The position numbers and the translations under genes were made by a program. The notes under the pieces are model-generated. The model was not told where the DNA came from, ran no database searches, and saw only the letters and a program-made list of their open reading frames with translations. From Candidatus Cloacimonadota bacterium (GTDB lineage Bacteria > Hydrothermota > E44-bin80), in NCBI GenBank assembly GCA_004376305.1, contig SOKD01000334.1:1-8655 (forward strand): DNA of 8,655 bases. The letters are read 5' to 3'. Shown here piece after piece: positions 1 through 6,510 of this stretch. Position 1 is the stretch's first letter; every line of letters begins with the position of its first letter.

Positions 1-1891
1 TGTTATGCTCATACTTATCAGAAAGGTACCCACTAAGAATAAGAACACCCTTTGTATGGATTGGTCCACCCAGTTTTGCTTCACGCTCAATATCAACAAT
101 TCCACCTTTTCCCATACCAATGGTGGTAGTAACCCGAGATGGTTTGCCAAAAACAAAATCGCCAAGTCCCGTAACAGAAAGCCCGTTGACCTGACCGATC
201 GAATCACCTTTTGTATCAATGAGAATAATCCCGCGATCTATCATTTCCTGGATTTTTTCCTTTATAAGGCTGGAACGGTAGATCTTTTCATCAATTGCCT
301 TCTGAATATGTGTACTCGTAATGTATTCAGCATTTTCGTTGGTAGCGTAGAAATTTGCCTCTCGAATGATATCGCCAATGTCACTGAACTTGGTTGAAAG
401 TTTCTGCTGATGTCCTGCAAGTCTGGAGCCAAATTCAATGAGTTTGGCAACAGCTGTTGCATCATGATGTTTGAGTCCTTCTTTCCGGCAGAATGTGCAG
501 ATGAAGGATGCATATTTTTGTATGTTTGTTTCTGTCCTGTCCATAGATATGTCAAACTCCGCCTTGACCTTGAAAAGCTCCTTAAACTCAATGTCTGCTG
601 TGTAGAGCAGGTGATACAGCATTGGATCACCAATGAGAATCACCTTTACATTAAGAGGAACAGGGGTTGGACGGAGCCCCTTCGTGGTAATAAATCCAAG
701 TCGCTCTCCCGCCTCTTCAATTGCTATCTCCTTGTTTTTTAGCGATGTTTTCAATGCCTCCCAGGAAAACAAATTCTTCAATAACTCCCCAATAGCAAGC
801 ACCAGGAAACCACCATTCGCCTTATGCAATGAACCTGACCTGATCATGGTGAAATCGGTAGTTAAAACTCCGAGTTGCGCCTCTTTTTCTATCCTTCCAA
901 TGAGGTTTTGATAGGTTGGATTATGTTCAATAATCACCGGCGCCCCCTCAAGTGGTGAATTATCTACTACAATGTTTACCTTGTATTTCTTCAAGGGCAT
1001 CTCTCCCATCCAGGCGGCCTTGAAGTCCATTGGCGTATCTTCCGGTGGTTTGAGGAAATCCCCAATGTTCTCCAGGATGTCCTCTTGAACCAGCTTCAGA
1101 TAGACAATAACATCCTTGAACTCCTTATATTTCTCCTCAAGCACATCATTCAAATGATCAATTACAAAAAGAGCAACCTCACGGTTCAGGTTTCTGAGTG
1201 CATCAGTGGCTTTGCTCTCAAGCACCCTCAATTGCCTTAATGCTATCCTTAATTTCTCGCCAAGATTTTCCTTTTTCTTCTGGACCTTTTCCTTTTCCTC
1301 CGGTTTGAGTGCAAGAAATTCCTTCTCACTGAGCACTTTTCCATCCTTCATGGGAATCATCAACAAACCTGTAGGTGTTGTTTGTAAAGCGAATCCATCA
1401 GTTTCTGCCTTCTTATTAAGGTCAGCATACAGCTGCTTTCTCTCAGCTTCAATTGATTTCATGGTTTCATCGCGTTTTGCTACATAATCATTGCTTTTGA
1501 AAGCCTCTGGTAGAAGGCGTTGCACCTCAGCGATGAAATTCTTCATATCCTTCTGAAAAACCTTTCCTTTTCCAGGGGGAAGTTGCATTGCCTTTGGTTC
1601 ATACTGGTTCTGAAAATTGTTAACATAACACAGGTCAAAAGGCACTGATTTGTTTTTGGCATAATCCTCTAAAAAACCTCTTGTTGCTGTTTCCCTGCCT
1701 GTACCCGGACGTCCTGCAACATAGATATTGAATCCCTTTTCCTTTATTTCGAGCCCGAATTTGAGTGCCCTTACTGCACGCTCCTGACCAATTATTTCTT
1801 TGAGAGGTGATATTTGTTCGGTAGTTTTGAATTTCAACACATCCATATTGCATTCCAACCTTAATTTTTCAGCAGACAGTTCTCTCTTCAT
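1..1891 (-). CDS. Lon-like ATP-dependent protease (LonB/AAA_32 family), C-terminus cut by window edge
   Basis: Continuous frame of 630 codons running off the left edge. The family comprises AAA+ proteases that unfold and degrade proteins in the cytoplasm with a Ser-Lys dyad. Seen here: an N-terminal region with a P-loop-like GRPGTGRET at about residues 60-68 (Arg replaces the usual Walker A Lys, as in many members of this branch); a charged helical insertion at about 120-260; the family signature NPTYQNLIGRIE, then LHKANGGFLVL at about 355-365 where Walker B belongs; an AAA lid; and the start of the Lon protease domain (GQVNGLSV at about 566-573, then GKPSRVTTTIGMGKGGIVDIERE). The catalytic Ser and Lys lie further on and are not in the window; roughly 150-200 residues are missing. 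The ATG follows GGGAGG with 6 nt spacing and has its own sigma70-like promoter, so the gene is not co-transcribed with rsmG by necessity. Classical Lon is less likely, because its N-terminal LAN domain is absent. Family call is firm; substrates are unknown. Confidence 0.93.
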   Translation of the reverse strand, partial: MKRELSAEKLRLECNMDVLKFKTTEQISPLKEIIGQERAVRALKFGLEIKEKGFNIYVAGRPGTGRETATRGFLEDYAKNKSVPFDLCYVNNFQNQYEPKAMQLPPGKGKVFQKDMKNFIAEVQRLLPEAFKSNDYVAKRDETMKSIEAERKQLYADLNKKAETDGFALQTTPTGLLMIPMKDGKVLSEKEFLALKPEEKEKVQKKKENLGEKLRIALRQLRVLESKATDALRNLNREVALFVIDHLNDVLEEKYKEFKDVIVYLKLVQEDILENIGDFLKPPEDTPMDFKAAWMGEMPLKKYKVNIVVDNSPLEGAPVIIEHNPTYQNLIGRIEKEAQLGVLTTDFTMIRSGSLHKANGGFLVLAIGELLKNLFSWEALKTSLKNKEIAIEEAGERLGFITTKGLRPTPVPLNVKVILIGDPMLYHLLYTADIEFKELFKVKAEFDISMDRTETNIQKYASFICTFCRKEGLKHHDATAVAKLIEFGSRLAGHQQKLSTKFSDIGDIIREANFYATNENAEYITSTHIQKAIDEKIYRSSLIKEKIQEMIDRGIILIDTKGDSIGQVNGLSVTGLGDFVFGKPSRVTTTIGMGKGGIVDIEREAKLGGPIHTKGVLILSGYLSDKYEHN

Positions 1892-1942
1892 TTTTGTCCT
1901 CCCGTTACGATATTCACTTTATTCAACCAAAACATAAGCGCC

Positions 1943-1970
1943 AGTATATACAAATACAATAAAAAGTCAA
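1943..1970 (-). promoter_or_regulatory. Sigma70-like promoter of the Lon-like protease gene
   Basis: On the minus strand, TTGACT (1970-1965), a 16-nt spacer and TATACT (1948-1943) each match the -35 and -10 consensus at 5 of 6 bases. Transcription would start near 1936, giving a leader of about 45 nt that contains the GGGAGG ribosome site. No heat-shock operator was recognised around it. Read by eye only. Confidence 0.6.
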
Positions 1971-1999
1971 GCTAATTATATAAAGAGTGGTCCTTTATT

Positions 2000-2092
2000 T
2001 CATTCATTCAATTGTTTTCTTGATTTTTCATACAAATATTCGGTTCCTGTCTCAATGATATTTGCATTAATGCTCGTTTTGTCAACTTCCAT
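2000..2092 (-). CDS. Possible 30-aa small ORF between rsmG and the Lon-like gene
   Basis: In the 267-nt gap between rsmG and the Lon-like gene, the minus strand has an ATG-started frame of 30 codons beginning MEVDKTSINANIIETG and ending in TGA. It is hydrophilic, with no signal peptide or membrane segment. No good ribosome site precedes it (only a purine-rich TAAGATGT), and it ends about 30 nt before the Lon-like promoter. It resembles nothing I know. The rest of the gap is AT-rich with no clear terminator hairpin. Most likely chance; listed so the gap is described. Confidence 0.12.
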   Translation of the reverse strand: MEVDKTSINANIIETGTEYLYEKSRKQLNE

Positions 2093-2158
2093 ACATCTTA
2101 TTAAATCAAAATATACTGATCTATTAAAAATAGAAAGCAGAAATTGATACGCTGATCA

Positions 2159-2776
2159 CTATTTTGAAATTTTAATAACTTTCCTTCCCTTTATGCCGTT
2201 GAAAAGCTCAGTGTTTTCACCAGATATCTCCCGAGAAAAAGGTGCTTTCTTGCCTGCGTAGATAATAAGGCTGCCCTGTTTTTTCAAACAATGCATTATC
2301 ATCTCTTCTTCTCTCCTTGAGATCCTTTTCCCACGAACCAGAACATAGGTATATTTCTCAAGATTTTCATATACTTGTTCGAACCTCTCACAGAAAATAA
2401 ACACTTTATCCAGTTTCATTTTTGCCTTAATATGTTGTAAGAAAACACATTTTTTCCTATTTGATTCAATCATGTCAAACCTACATTCGGGAAATTTTAC
2501 AGCAAGAGGAATAGCTGGCAGACCATTACCAGAACCTATATCAAGAAATCGATCACATGCATTGGCATGTATCGCAGTCACAATAGAGAGAGAATCAACA
2601 ATATGTCGTTCAATAAATCTTCCTTTTTCTTTCTTAGAAATAAGGTTAATCCTCTCATTCCATGTGAAGAGTTCTGAAAAATAGACAAAAAGCTGACGGC
2701 TTGCGCTCACTGTTAATGATATTCCGAAATCATCTGCTGTCTTCCACAAAACTTTTATAAATTCTTTCTGTTTCAT
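2159..2776 (-). CDS. rsmG: 16S rRNA (guanine-N7) methyltransferase RsmG
   Basis: 205 aa, the normal length for RsmG (GidB), which uses S-adenosylmethionine to make m7G527 (E. coli numbering) in the 530 loop of 16S rRNA. Seen: an N-terminal helical region with the family pattern WNERINLIS (39-47) and RHIVDSL (57-63); the SAM-binding loop DIGSGNGLPAIPLA (79-92, usually DIGSGAGFPGIPLA); and an ESNRKKCVFL motif (104-113). The segment that often reads SRA in relatives is VRGKR here (148-152), a mild divergence. An in-frame TAG nine bases before the ATG rules out a longer start. The Shine-Dalgarno sequence is weak. A parS site sits 15 bases upstream of the ATG, and no clear promoter was seen. In many bacteria rsmG lies in mnmG-rsmG-parA-parB near the origin; here its neighbours are a Lon-like gene downstream and parS-bearing, gene-poor DNA upstream. 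Loss of RsmG is known to give low-level streptomycin resistance in several bacteria. Confidence 0.93.
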   Translation of the reverse strand: MKQKEFIKVLWKTADDFGISLTVSASRQLFVYFSELFTWNERINLISKKEKGRFIERHIVDSLSIVTAIHANACDRFLDIGSGNGLPAIPLAVKFPECRFDMIESNRKKCVFLQHIKAKMKLDKVFIFCERFEQVYENLEKYTYVLVRGKRISRREEEMIMHCLKKQGSLIIYAGKKAPFSREISGENTELFNGIKGRKVIKISK

Positions 2777-2791
2777 CTTCGTCTATCCAAA

Positions 2792-2807
2792 TGTTTCACG
2801 TGGAACA
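2792..2807. promoter_or_regulatory. parS: parS site 1 (ParB-binding centromere site)
   Basis: Read on the minus strand this is TGTTCCACGTGAAACA, an exact match to the bacterial parS consensus TGTTNCACGTGAAACA. ParB (Spo0J) binds such palindromes and spreads or condenses around them for chromosome segregation and SMC loading; known chromosomal sites cluster near the origin. It lies 15 bases upstream of the rsmG start codon, so a ParB complex here could also affect rsmG transcription (inference). Confidence 0.9.
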
Positions 2808-2926
2808 TTTCTTAAGAGAGCAACTGTTGATTACAGTCGTAAGAGCGCCAGCGCACACGCTATTAAACGTTTTGAAGAGGAAACTGAAAAACAGCAGCAC
2901 CGCAGAACAGCAAAACCATAAGTAAA

Positions 2927-2942
2927 TGTTTCACGTGAAACA
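2927..2942. promoter_or_regulatory. parS: parS site 2, perfect palindrome
   Basis: TGTTTCACGTGAAACA is a perfect 16-bp palindrome identical to the canonical parS, and it extends to 18 bp with flanking A and T (2926-2943). It starts 135 bp after site 1. No other CACGTG core was noticed in the window. Two exact matches this close cannot reasonably be chance. Confidence 0.92.
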
Positions 2943-2944
2943 TC

Positions 2945-2967
2945 GTAACTATCTTGTAAATAGTTAC
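2945..2967. repeat. Perfect 8-bp inverted repeat beside parS site 2
   Basis: GTAACTAT (2945-2952), a 7-nt loop and ATAGTTAC (2960-2967) form a perfect stem, beginning two bases after the second parS palindrome. The stem is AT-rich and no T-run follows on either strand, so it is not a typical intrinsic terminator. It could be a protein-binding site or an incidental cruciform; function unknown. Confidence 0.45.
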
Positions 2968-3414
2968 TTACGCTCATTCATCCCTCACTTCCTCGTACGT
3001 TTCTCCACGTTACTTTTCACATCATCAAGTGCAATTCTCTTTGAGCAGCCAATGCTCTGACATTTTTCTCAATCTTGGACAACAATCCAGGTTTGAATTG
3101 ATGAAATTCCCATCACCGGGAATGCGATTCGGTGCCCAGATAGTCGAAATACGACAGTAAGTCTATTAATCGTGTAGCTTAGGTTCCTATCCATTTCAAT
3201 TTCGCAAACCCTGACATCTTCAGATTTTTAGCAAGTGGAAACAATGGTGAAAAAGAGGTAACACTCATCCATTAAATTGCGATGAAGTTTGAATCAATTG
3301 CAGGGACCGGTTCGATAAAATGTGCAACTAAGTGTAAAATCTCCTTATGAATCTTTCTCGCTTTGACGATCCAATCTTGGCGTACACTCCAAAACTACTG
3401 CCTAAAAGTTATTC

Positions 3415-3918
3415 CTATTCATTGCCTTTGAAAATGTATCTACAGCCTTTACAACTCGTTGCTGCTTGCAGGTTTTGCATGTTGCAATTCGGGCAAACTT
3501 TGTAAAACCCGCTCTGCAGAGCGTCCTTCAACGCTCCTTCTGATTTTCCCTCTACATTCACACTCTCGGCAATTTGCGCAAATTCATCCACATCACAGAG
3601 TTTTTTCCACTTATTAAAGGAAGGATGAAAAAGCCAATCATTTGCCAGTATTTTCCCGTCCTTGATGAAGAAAATGACATCCTGCTTTGCCAGTGGTCCA
3701 CGAATCTGACCCGCAATTCGGTATTTCCAATGATAATCCTCATTAATAAACTCTGCAATATCTCTTATTGTACTGATTTCAATCCACTCATCAGTTTTTC
3801 CAAAGAATATCTGGTCATAAACAGATAATTTCCCGTTGCAAAGTCTTTCGATAAGTTCCTCCTGAGTAAACGAACCAAGATTAGTCGTCCCTCTTCTCAC
3901 GCTCGTCTTTGCTGACAT
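3415..3918 (-). CDS. Tandem GYF_2-like domain protein with C-terminal zinc ribbon
   Basis: 167 aa, no signal peptide or membrane segment, probably cytoplasmic. Two repeats resemble the bacterial GYF_2 fold. The first is at about residues 14-58, with LGSFTQEELIERL and a DEWIEIS core. The second is at about 63-115, with the hallmark pattern of a WKYRIAGQIRGPL start, a KDGKILANDWLF middle and a W-K-L core. A linker leads to a C-terminal zinc ribbon of the form CxxC-x10-CxxC (C142, C145, C156, C159). GYF_2 domains are thought to be peptide-binding modules, often attached to membrane or zinc-ribbon proteins; no enzymatic motif is present, so an adaptor or regulatory role is the likeliest guess. 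The ATG has a strong AGGAGG four bases upstream and its own promoter, divergent from that of iorAB. Nothing links it biochemically to IorAB beyond the shared control region. Domain call fairly sure; function unknown. Confidence 0.8.
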   Translation of the reverse strand: MSAKTSVRRGTTNLGSFTQEELIERLCNGKLSVYDQIFFGKTDEWIEISTIRDIAEFINEDYHWKYRIAGQIRGPLAKQDVIFFIKDGKILANDWLFHPSFNKWKKLCDVDEFAQIAESVNVEGKSEGALKDALQSGFYKVCPNCNMQNLQAATSCKGCRYIFKGNE

Positions 3919-3958
3919 TTTTCCTCCTTTTCAATTTACTATTCTCCTTTATTACCTT

Positions 3959-3987
3959 TTTATAATGGAAATTTCTATTTATGTCAA
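3959..3987 (-). promoter_or_regulatory. Sigma70-like promoter of the GYF/zinc-ribbon gene
   Basis: On the minus strand, TTGACA (3987-3982, perfect -35), a 17-nt spacer and TATAAA (3964-3959, 5 of 6) make a near-consensus promoter. Transcription would start near 3952, leaving a leader of about 34 nt with the AGGAGG site. Confidence 0.65.
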
Positions 3988-4038
3988 TAAAAAAAGTTTC
4001 GATACATACAATTTGTACCTCTCAATGAAAATTCCATT
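3964..4038. promoter_or_regulatory. Imperfect 12-bp inverted repeat spanning the divergent promoters (operator candidate)
   Basis: AATGGAAATTTC (3964-3975) is the inverted copy, with one mismatch, of GAAAATTCCATT (4027-4038), with 51 nt between. Read in the direction of each gene, one copy fills the -35/-10 spacer of the GYF promoter and the other ends over the first bases of the iorA -35. This could let one regulator control both genes; both halves are AT-rich, so chance is possible. No regulator gene is in the window. Confidence 0.35.
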
Positions 4039-4065
4039 GACATCTATTTTGTTTTAGGATATAGT
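4037..4065 (+). promoter_or_regulatory. Sigma70-like promoter of iorAB
   Basis: TTGACA (4037-4042, perfect), a 17-nt spacer and TATAGT (4060-4065, 5 of 6) form a near-consensus promoter. Predicted start near 4072, giving a leader of about 80 nt before the chosen iorA ATG. It is back-to-back with the GYF-gene promoter, the two -35 boxes lying about 50 bp apart. Confidence 0.7.
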
Positions 4066-4083
4066 AACTGGATTCTGCAACGG

Positions 4084-4100
4084 TTGAAAAGAATTTTCAA
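4084..4100. promoter_or_regulatory. Palindrome in the iorA leader, operator candidate
   Basis: TTGAAAA, a 3-nt centre (GAA) and TTTTCAA form a perfect 7-bp dyad just downstream of the predicted iorA transcription start (about +13 to +29). The position suits a repressor site; as RNA the stem would be weak (one G-C pair per arm). No family assignment is possible. Confidence 0.35.
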
Positions 4101-4153
4101 GAGTTCACTTTAACACTTCTTTACGTTCATTGAATCAAGAGAATGGAGGTTTT

Positions 4154-5911
4154 ATGAAGGTTCTCCTATCGGGCAATGAAGCGGTTGCACGCGGTGCTTA
4201 TGAAGGTGGTTGCCATTTTGCTGCAGCTTATCCAGGAACACCGAGCACAGAGATCCTTGAAAATATTGCTCAGTACAAAGATGTTATTTACTGCGAATGG
4301 TCTACAAATGAAAAGGTTGCTCTGGAAGTGGCAACTGGCGCGAGCTTTGCCGGTGCAAGATCACTTGCCGCAATGAAACATGTTGGTCTTAATGTTGCTG
4401 CAGACCCGTTCTTTTCTCTCAGTTACATCGGCGTAACAGGAGGAATCATCATTGTCAGTGCTGATGATCCTGGTATGCATTCATCACAAAATGAGCAGGA
4501 TAACCGTCATTATGCAAGATTTGCTAAATTACTCATGCTTGAACCATCGGATAGCAATGAATCAAAGGAATTTACGAGGATTGGTTTTGACTTAAGCGAA
4601 ACATTTGATACACCGGTGCTACTCAGAATGAGCACGCGGTTATGTCACTCAAAAACGGTCGTCGAACTTGGAGAAAGAAAAGAAATCCCCGTCAAAGGAT
4701 ATGAGAAGGATATCAAGAAACGACTTGTGCTTCCGGCACATGCGCGGCTCAGACATATCTACATTGAAGAGAGGTTGAAGAAATTGGCTGTATTCGCAGA
4801 AACCTTTGAATTTAACAGAATGGAAATAAAAGACAAAAATATCGGAATCATCACCAGTGGAATCTCATACCAGTATGCAAAAGAGGCTGTACCCGATGCA
4901 TCGTTCTTGAAACTTTCCCTCTCGTACCCTATGCCCTTCAAATTGATAGAGACTTTTAGCAAAAAAGTTAAAAAGTTGTATGTGATTGAAGAAAATGAAC
5001 CGTTCATCGAAACAGAGATCAAAGCTTATGGCATAGAAGCAATCGGAAAAGAAATTATTCCAATAACAGGAGAGTTGAATCCTTCAATTATAAGCAAAGC
5101 ATTTGGCAAAAAAACGAAATCAATAATTATTAAGAAGATGCCCAAACTTCCACCAAGACCACCAGCCCTTTGTCCCGGATGTTCACACACACCTGTATTT
5201 TATATGATTAACAAATTAAAACTGACAGTGACCGGTGATATTGGATGTTATACGCTCGGAGCATTACCGCCACTCAACGCAATGGATACCTGTGTTGATA
5301 TGGGTGCAAGTATTGGAAATGCGTATGGAATGGAAAGAGCTCTCGGTGAAAAATCAAAAAAGAAGATTGTTGCCGTTATTGGTGATTCAACCTTTTTCCA
5401 TTCAGGTATTACACCTTTGATTGATATTGTTTACAATAAAGGAACCTCCACAATAATAATTCTTGATAACCGTATCACAGCAATGACAGGTCACCAGGAG
5501 CACCCTGGTACCGGAACCACCCTGATGGGAGAAAAAACTATCGCCATCAAACCGGAAGATATTGTAAAAGCTTGTGGAGTTAAACATGTCTTCATCATTG
5601 ATCCTTACGATCTCAAGGAATTGAAAAATCTGCTCAAAAGAGAGGTAGAGCGAAAAGAACCAAGTGTAATCATCGCTCGAAGAGCTTGTATGCTTTTGCT
5701 CATTAGAAAAAAAGAGGTTAACGAACCCTACTATGTTAATGAAGGTACATGCATTGGATGCGAAATTTGTATTGGGCTCGGTTGCCCCGCAATCTCGATG
5801 AAAGATGAAAAGGCAACTATTAACGAATTTTTCTGCGTCGGATGCGGAGTATGTGCACAATTGTGTCCGGAGGACAAAGCGATAGTACAAGAAAAAAAGA
5901 AATCCGAATAA
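4154..5911 (+). CDS. iorA: Indolepyruvate:ferredoxin oxidoreductase, alpha subunit IorA
   Basis: 585 aa, full length for IorA. With IorB it oxidatively decarboxylates aryl pyruvates such as indolepyruvate to the acyl-CoA, reducing ferredoxin, in anaerobic aromatic amino-acid breakdown (or the reverse). Seen: an N-terminal pyrimidine-binding domain starting MKVLLSGNEAVARGAYEGG with AAYPGTPSTEI; CPGCSHTP ahead of the TPP pyrophosphate domain; GDIGCYTLG (361-369); the TPP/Mg signature GDS (410-412) followed 28 residues on by DN (438-439) and ITAMTGHQEHPGTG; and a C-terminal ferredoxin domain with two [4Fe-4S] sets, C533/C536/C539/C544-P and C561/C564/C567/C571-P. A TTG at 4130 in the same frame would add eight residues, but the ATG at 4154 is preferred: GGAGG lies just upstream and the protein then starts like other IorA. 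iorB follows after 24 nt, in an operon with its own promoter. No anomaly within this gene. Confidence 0.95.
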   Translation: MKVLLSGNEAVARGAYEGGCHFAAAYPGTPSTEILENIAQYKDVIYCEWSTNEKVALEVATGASFAGARSLAAMKHVGLNVAADPFFSLSYIGVTGGIIIVSADDPGMHSSQNEQDNRHYARFAKLLMLEPSDSNESKEFTRIGFDLSETFDTPVLLRMSTRLCHSKTVVELGERKEIPVKGYEKDIKKRLVLPAHARLRHIYIEERLKKLAVFAETFEFNRMEIKDKNIGIITSGISYQYAKEAVPDASFLKLSLSYPMPFKLIETFSKKVKKLYVIEENEPFIETEIKAYGIEAIGKEIIPITGELNPSIISKAFGKKTKSIIIKKMPKLPPRPPALCPGCSHTPVFYMINKLKLTVTGDIGCYTLGALPPLNAMDTCVDMGASIGNAYGMERALGEKSKKKIVAVIGDSTFFHSGITPLIDIVYNKGTSTIIILDNRITAMTGHQEHPGTGTTLMGEKTIAIKPEDIVKACGVKHVFIIDPYDLKELKNLLKREVERKEPSVIIARRACMLLLIRKKEVNEPYYVNEGTCIGCEICIGLGCPAISMKDEKATINEFFCVGCGVCAQLCPEDKAIVQEKKKSE

Positions 5912-5935
5912 TCAATGTTTTGATGAGGAGTTCAT

Positions 5936-6510
5936 ATGGAAACAAAATCAGTTATGATTTGCGGTGTTGGTGGACAGGGCATACTCCTCGCCAGCGACCT
6001 TCTTTCTCAAACCATGTTGGAAATGGGACTGGATGTTAAAAAAAGTGAAGTGCATGGAATGTCCCAGAGGGGAGGAACTGTTATAAGCACTATCCGCTTT
6101 GGCGAAAAAGTTTTCTCTCCGCTTATTGGAAGGGTAATGCTGATATTATTCTGGCTTTTGAAAAGCTTGAAGGGCTGAGACAGCTTGCTTTCCTGAAAGA
6201 GAATGGCTTGATAATCGTAAACGATTTTGCTATTGCCCCCCTGCCGGTAGCGTGTGGGCTTGCTGAATATCCGGAAGAGGTTATTCCCGTCATTAAAGAC
6301 GCGGTTCCAGAAACAACAGTCATAGACGCCTTTGCACTTGCAAAAAAAACAGGAAATCCCAGGAGTATGAATGTTGTACTCATCGGTGCACTTGCAAAAA
6401 AGCTCAATACACAAAAAAAACTGTGGTTTTCTGTAATAGAAAATCGTGTTCCCCGCAAAACATGGGACGTAAACAAGCAGGCATTTGAGCTTGGATTCAG
6501 CGCATTGTAA
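5936..6510 (+). pseudogene. iorB: Indolepyruvate:ferredoxin oxidoreductase, beta subunit IorB, interrupted by a frameshift
   Basis: The two halves of one IorB lie in different frames. Frame one starts at the ATG with AGGAG five bases upstream and carries GVGGQGILLASDLLSQ, then EVHGMSQRGGTVISTIRFG and SPLIG, the family's usual N-terminal half; it then turns to nonsense and stops with TGA at 6176-6178. From about 6131 the other frame continues the family pattern: GNADIILAFEKLEGLRQ, then IVNDFAIAPLP and onward to a TAA at 6508-6510. Adding one base within GGAAGGG (6128-6134), for example to make GGAAAGGG, restores about 191 codons, the usual IorB length. IorB is the gamma-like pyruvate/2-oxoacid oxidoreductase subunit that pairs with IorA. 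No classical X-XXY-YYZ slippery heptamer is present, so an assembly or sequencing error or a recent mutation is more likely than programmed shifting. A TTG-started frame from 6208 is just the second half. Confidence 0.88.

Larger units (their letters stand above)
2808..3414. other. Gene-poor stretch with parS, no convincing gene
   Basis: About 600 nt between the rsmG leader and the GYF-domain gene without a supportable gene. Apart from parS site 2 and its adjacent hairpin, it holds two further small dyads: ATTCCC/GGGAAT (3106-3111 with 3118-3123) and GTCG/CGAC (3143-3146 with 3152-3155). Short open stretches occur on both strands: plus-strand frames ending near 2915 and 2925, and a minus-strand frame of 41 codons at 3194-3069 followed in the same frame by 27 more codons after one TGA. 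None has a ribosome site or a recognisable family, so they may be chance or gene decay. I saw no good DnaA boxes (TTATCCACA), tRNA or known ncRNA motif. Confidence 0.55.

Noticed and set aside
2781..2925. Two overlapping plus-strand open frames across parS 1, one from a GTG at 2800 (about 41 codons), one without a start codon
   Set aside because: No ribosome site, no recognisable family, and the frames read through parS palindromes; likely low stop density by chance.
3069..3071. In-frame TGA as selenocysteine or a reassigned codon
   Set aside because: The surrounding frame has no known family, no SECIS-like hairpin was seen, and the recognised genes contain no internal TGA in their proper frames.
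3301..3414. Minus-strand open stretch of about 37 codons containing KARKIHKEILHLVAHF
   Set aside because: No start codon, closed by stops at both ends, and no family recognised; not enough for a gene or remnant call.
3981..4043. Perfect 8-bp inverted repeat ATGTCAAT / ATTGACAT
   Set aside because: These are simply the two divergent -35 boxes with a flanking base on each side; no extra operator is needed to explain them.
2780..4153. Possible oriC in the gene-poor or divergent region
   Set aside because: parS and gene polarity point to origin proximity, but no DnaA-box cluster matching TTATCCACA was found by eye and dnaA/dnaN are absent.
6128..6134. Programmed ribosomal frameshifting in iorB
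   Set aside because: No X-XXY-YYZ slippery heptamer and no clear downstream stimulatory structure; IorB is not known for recoding.
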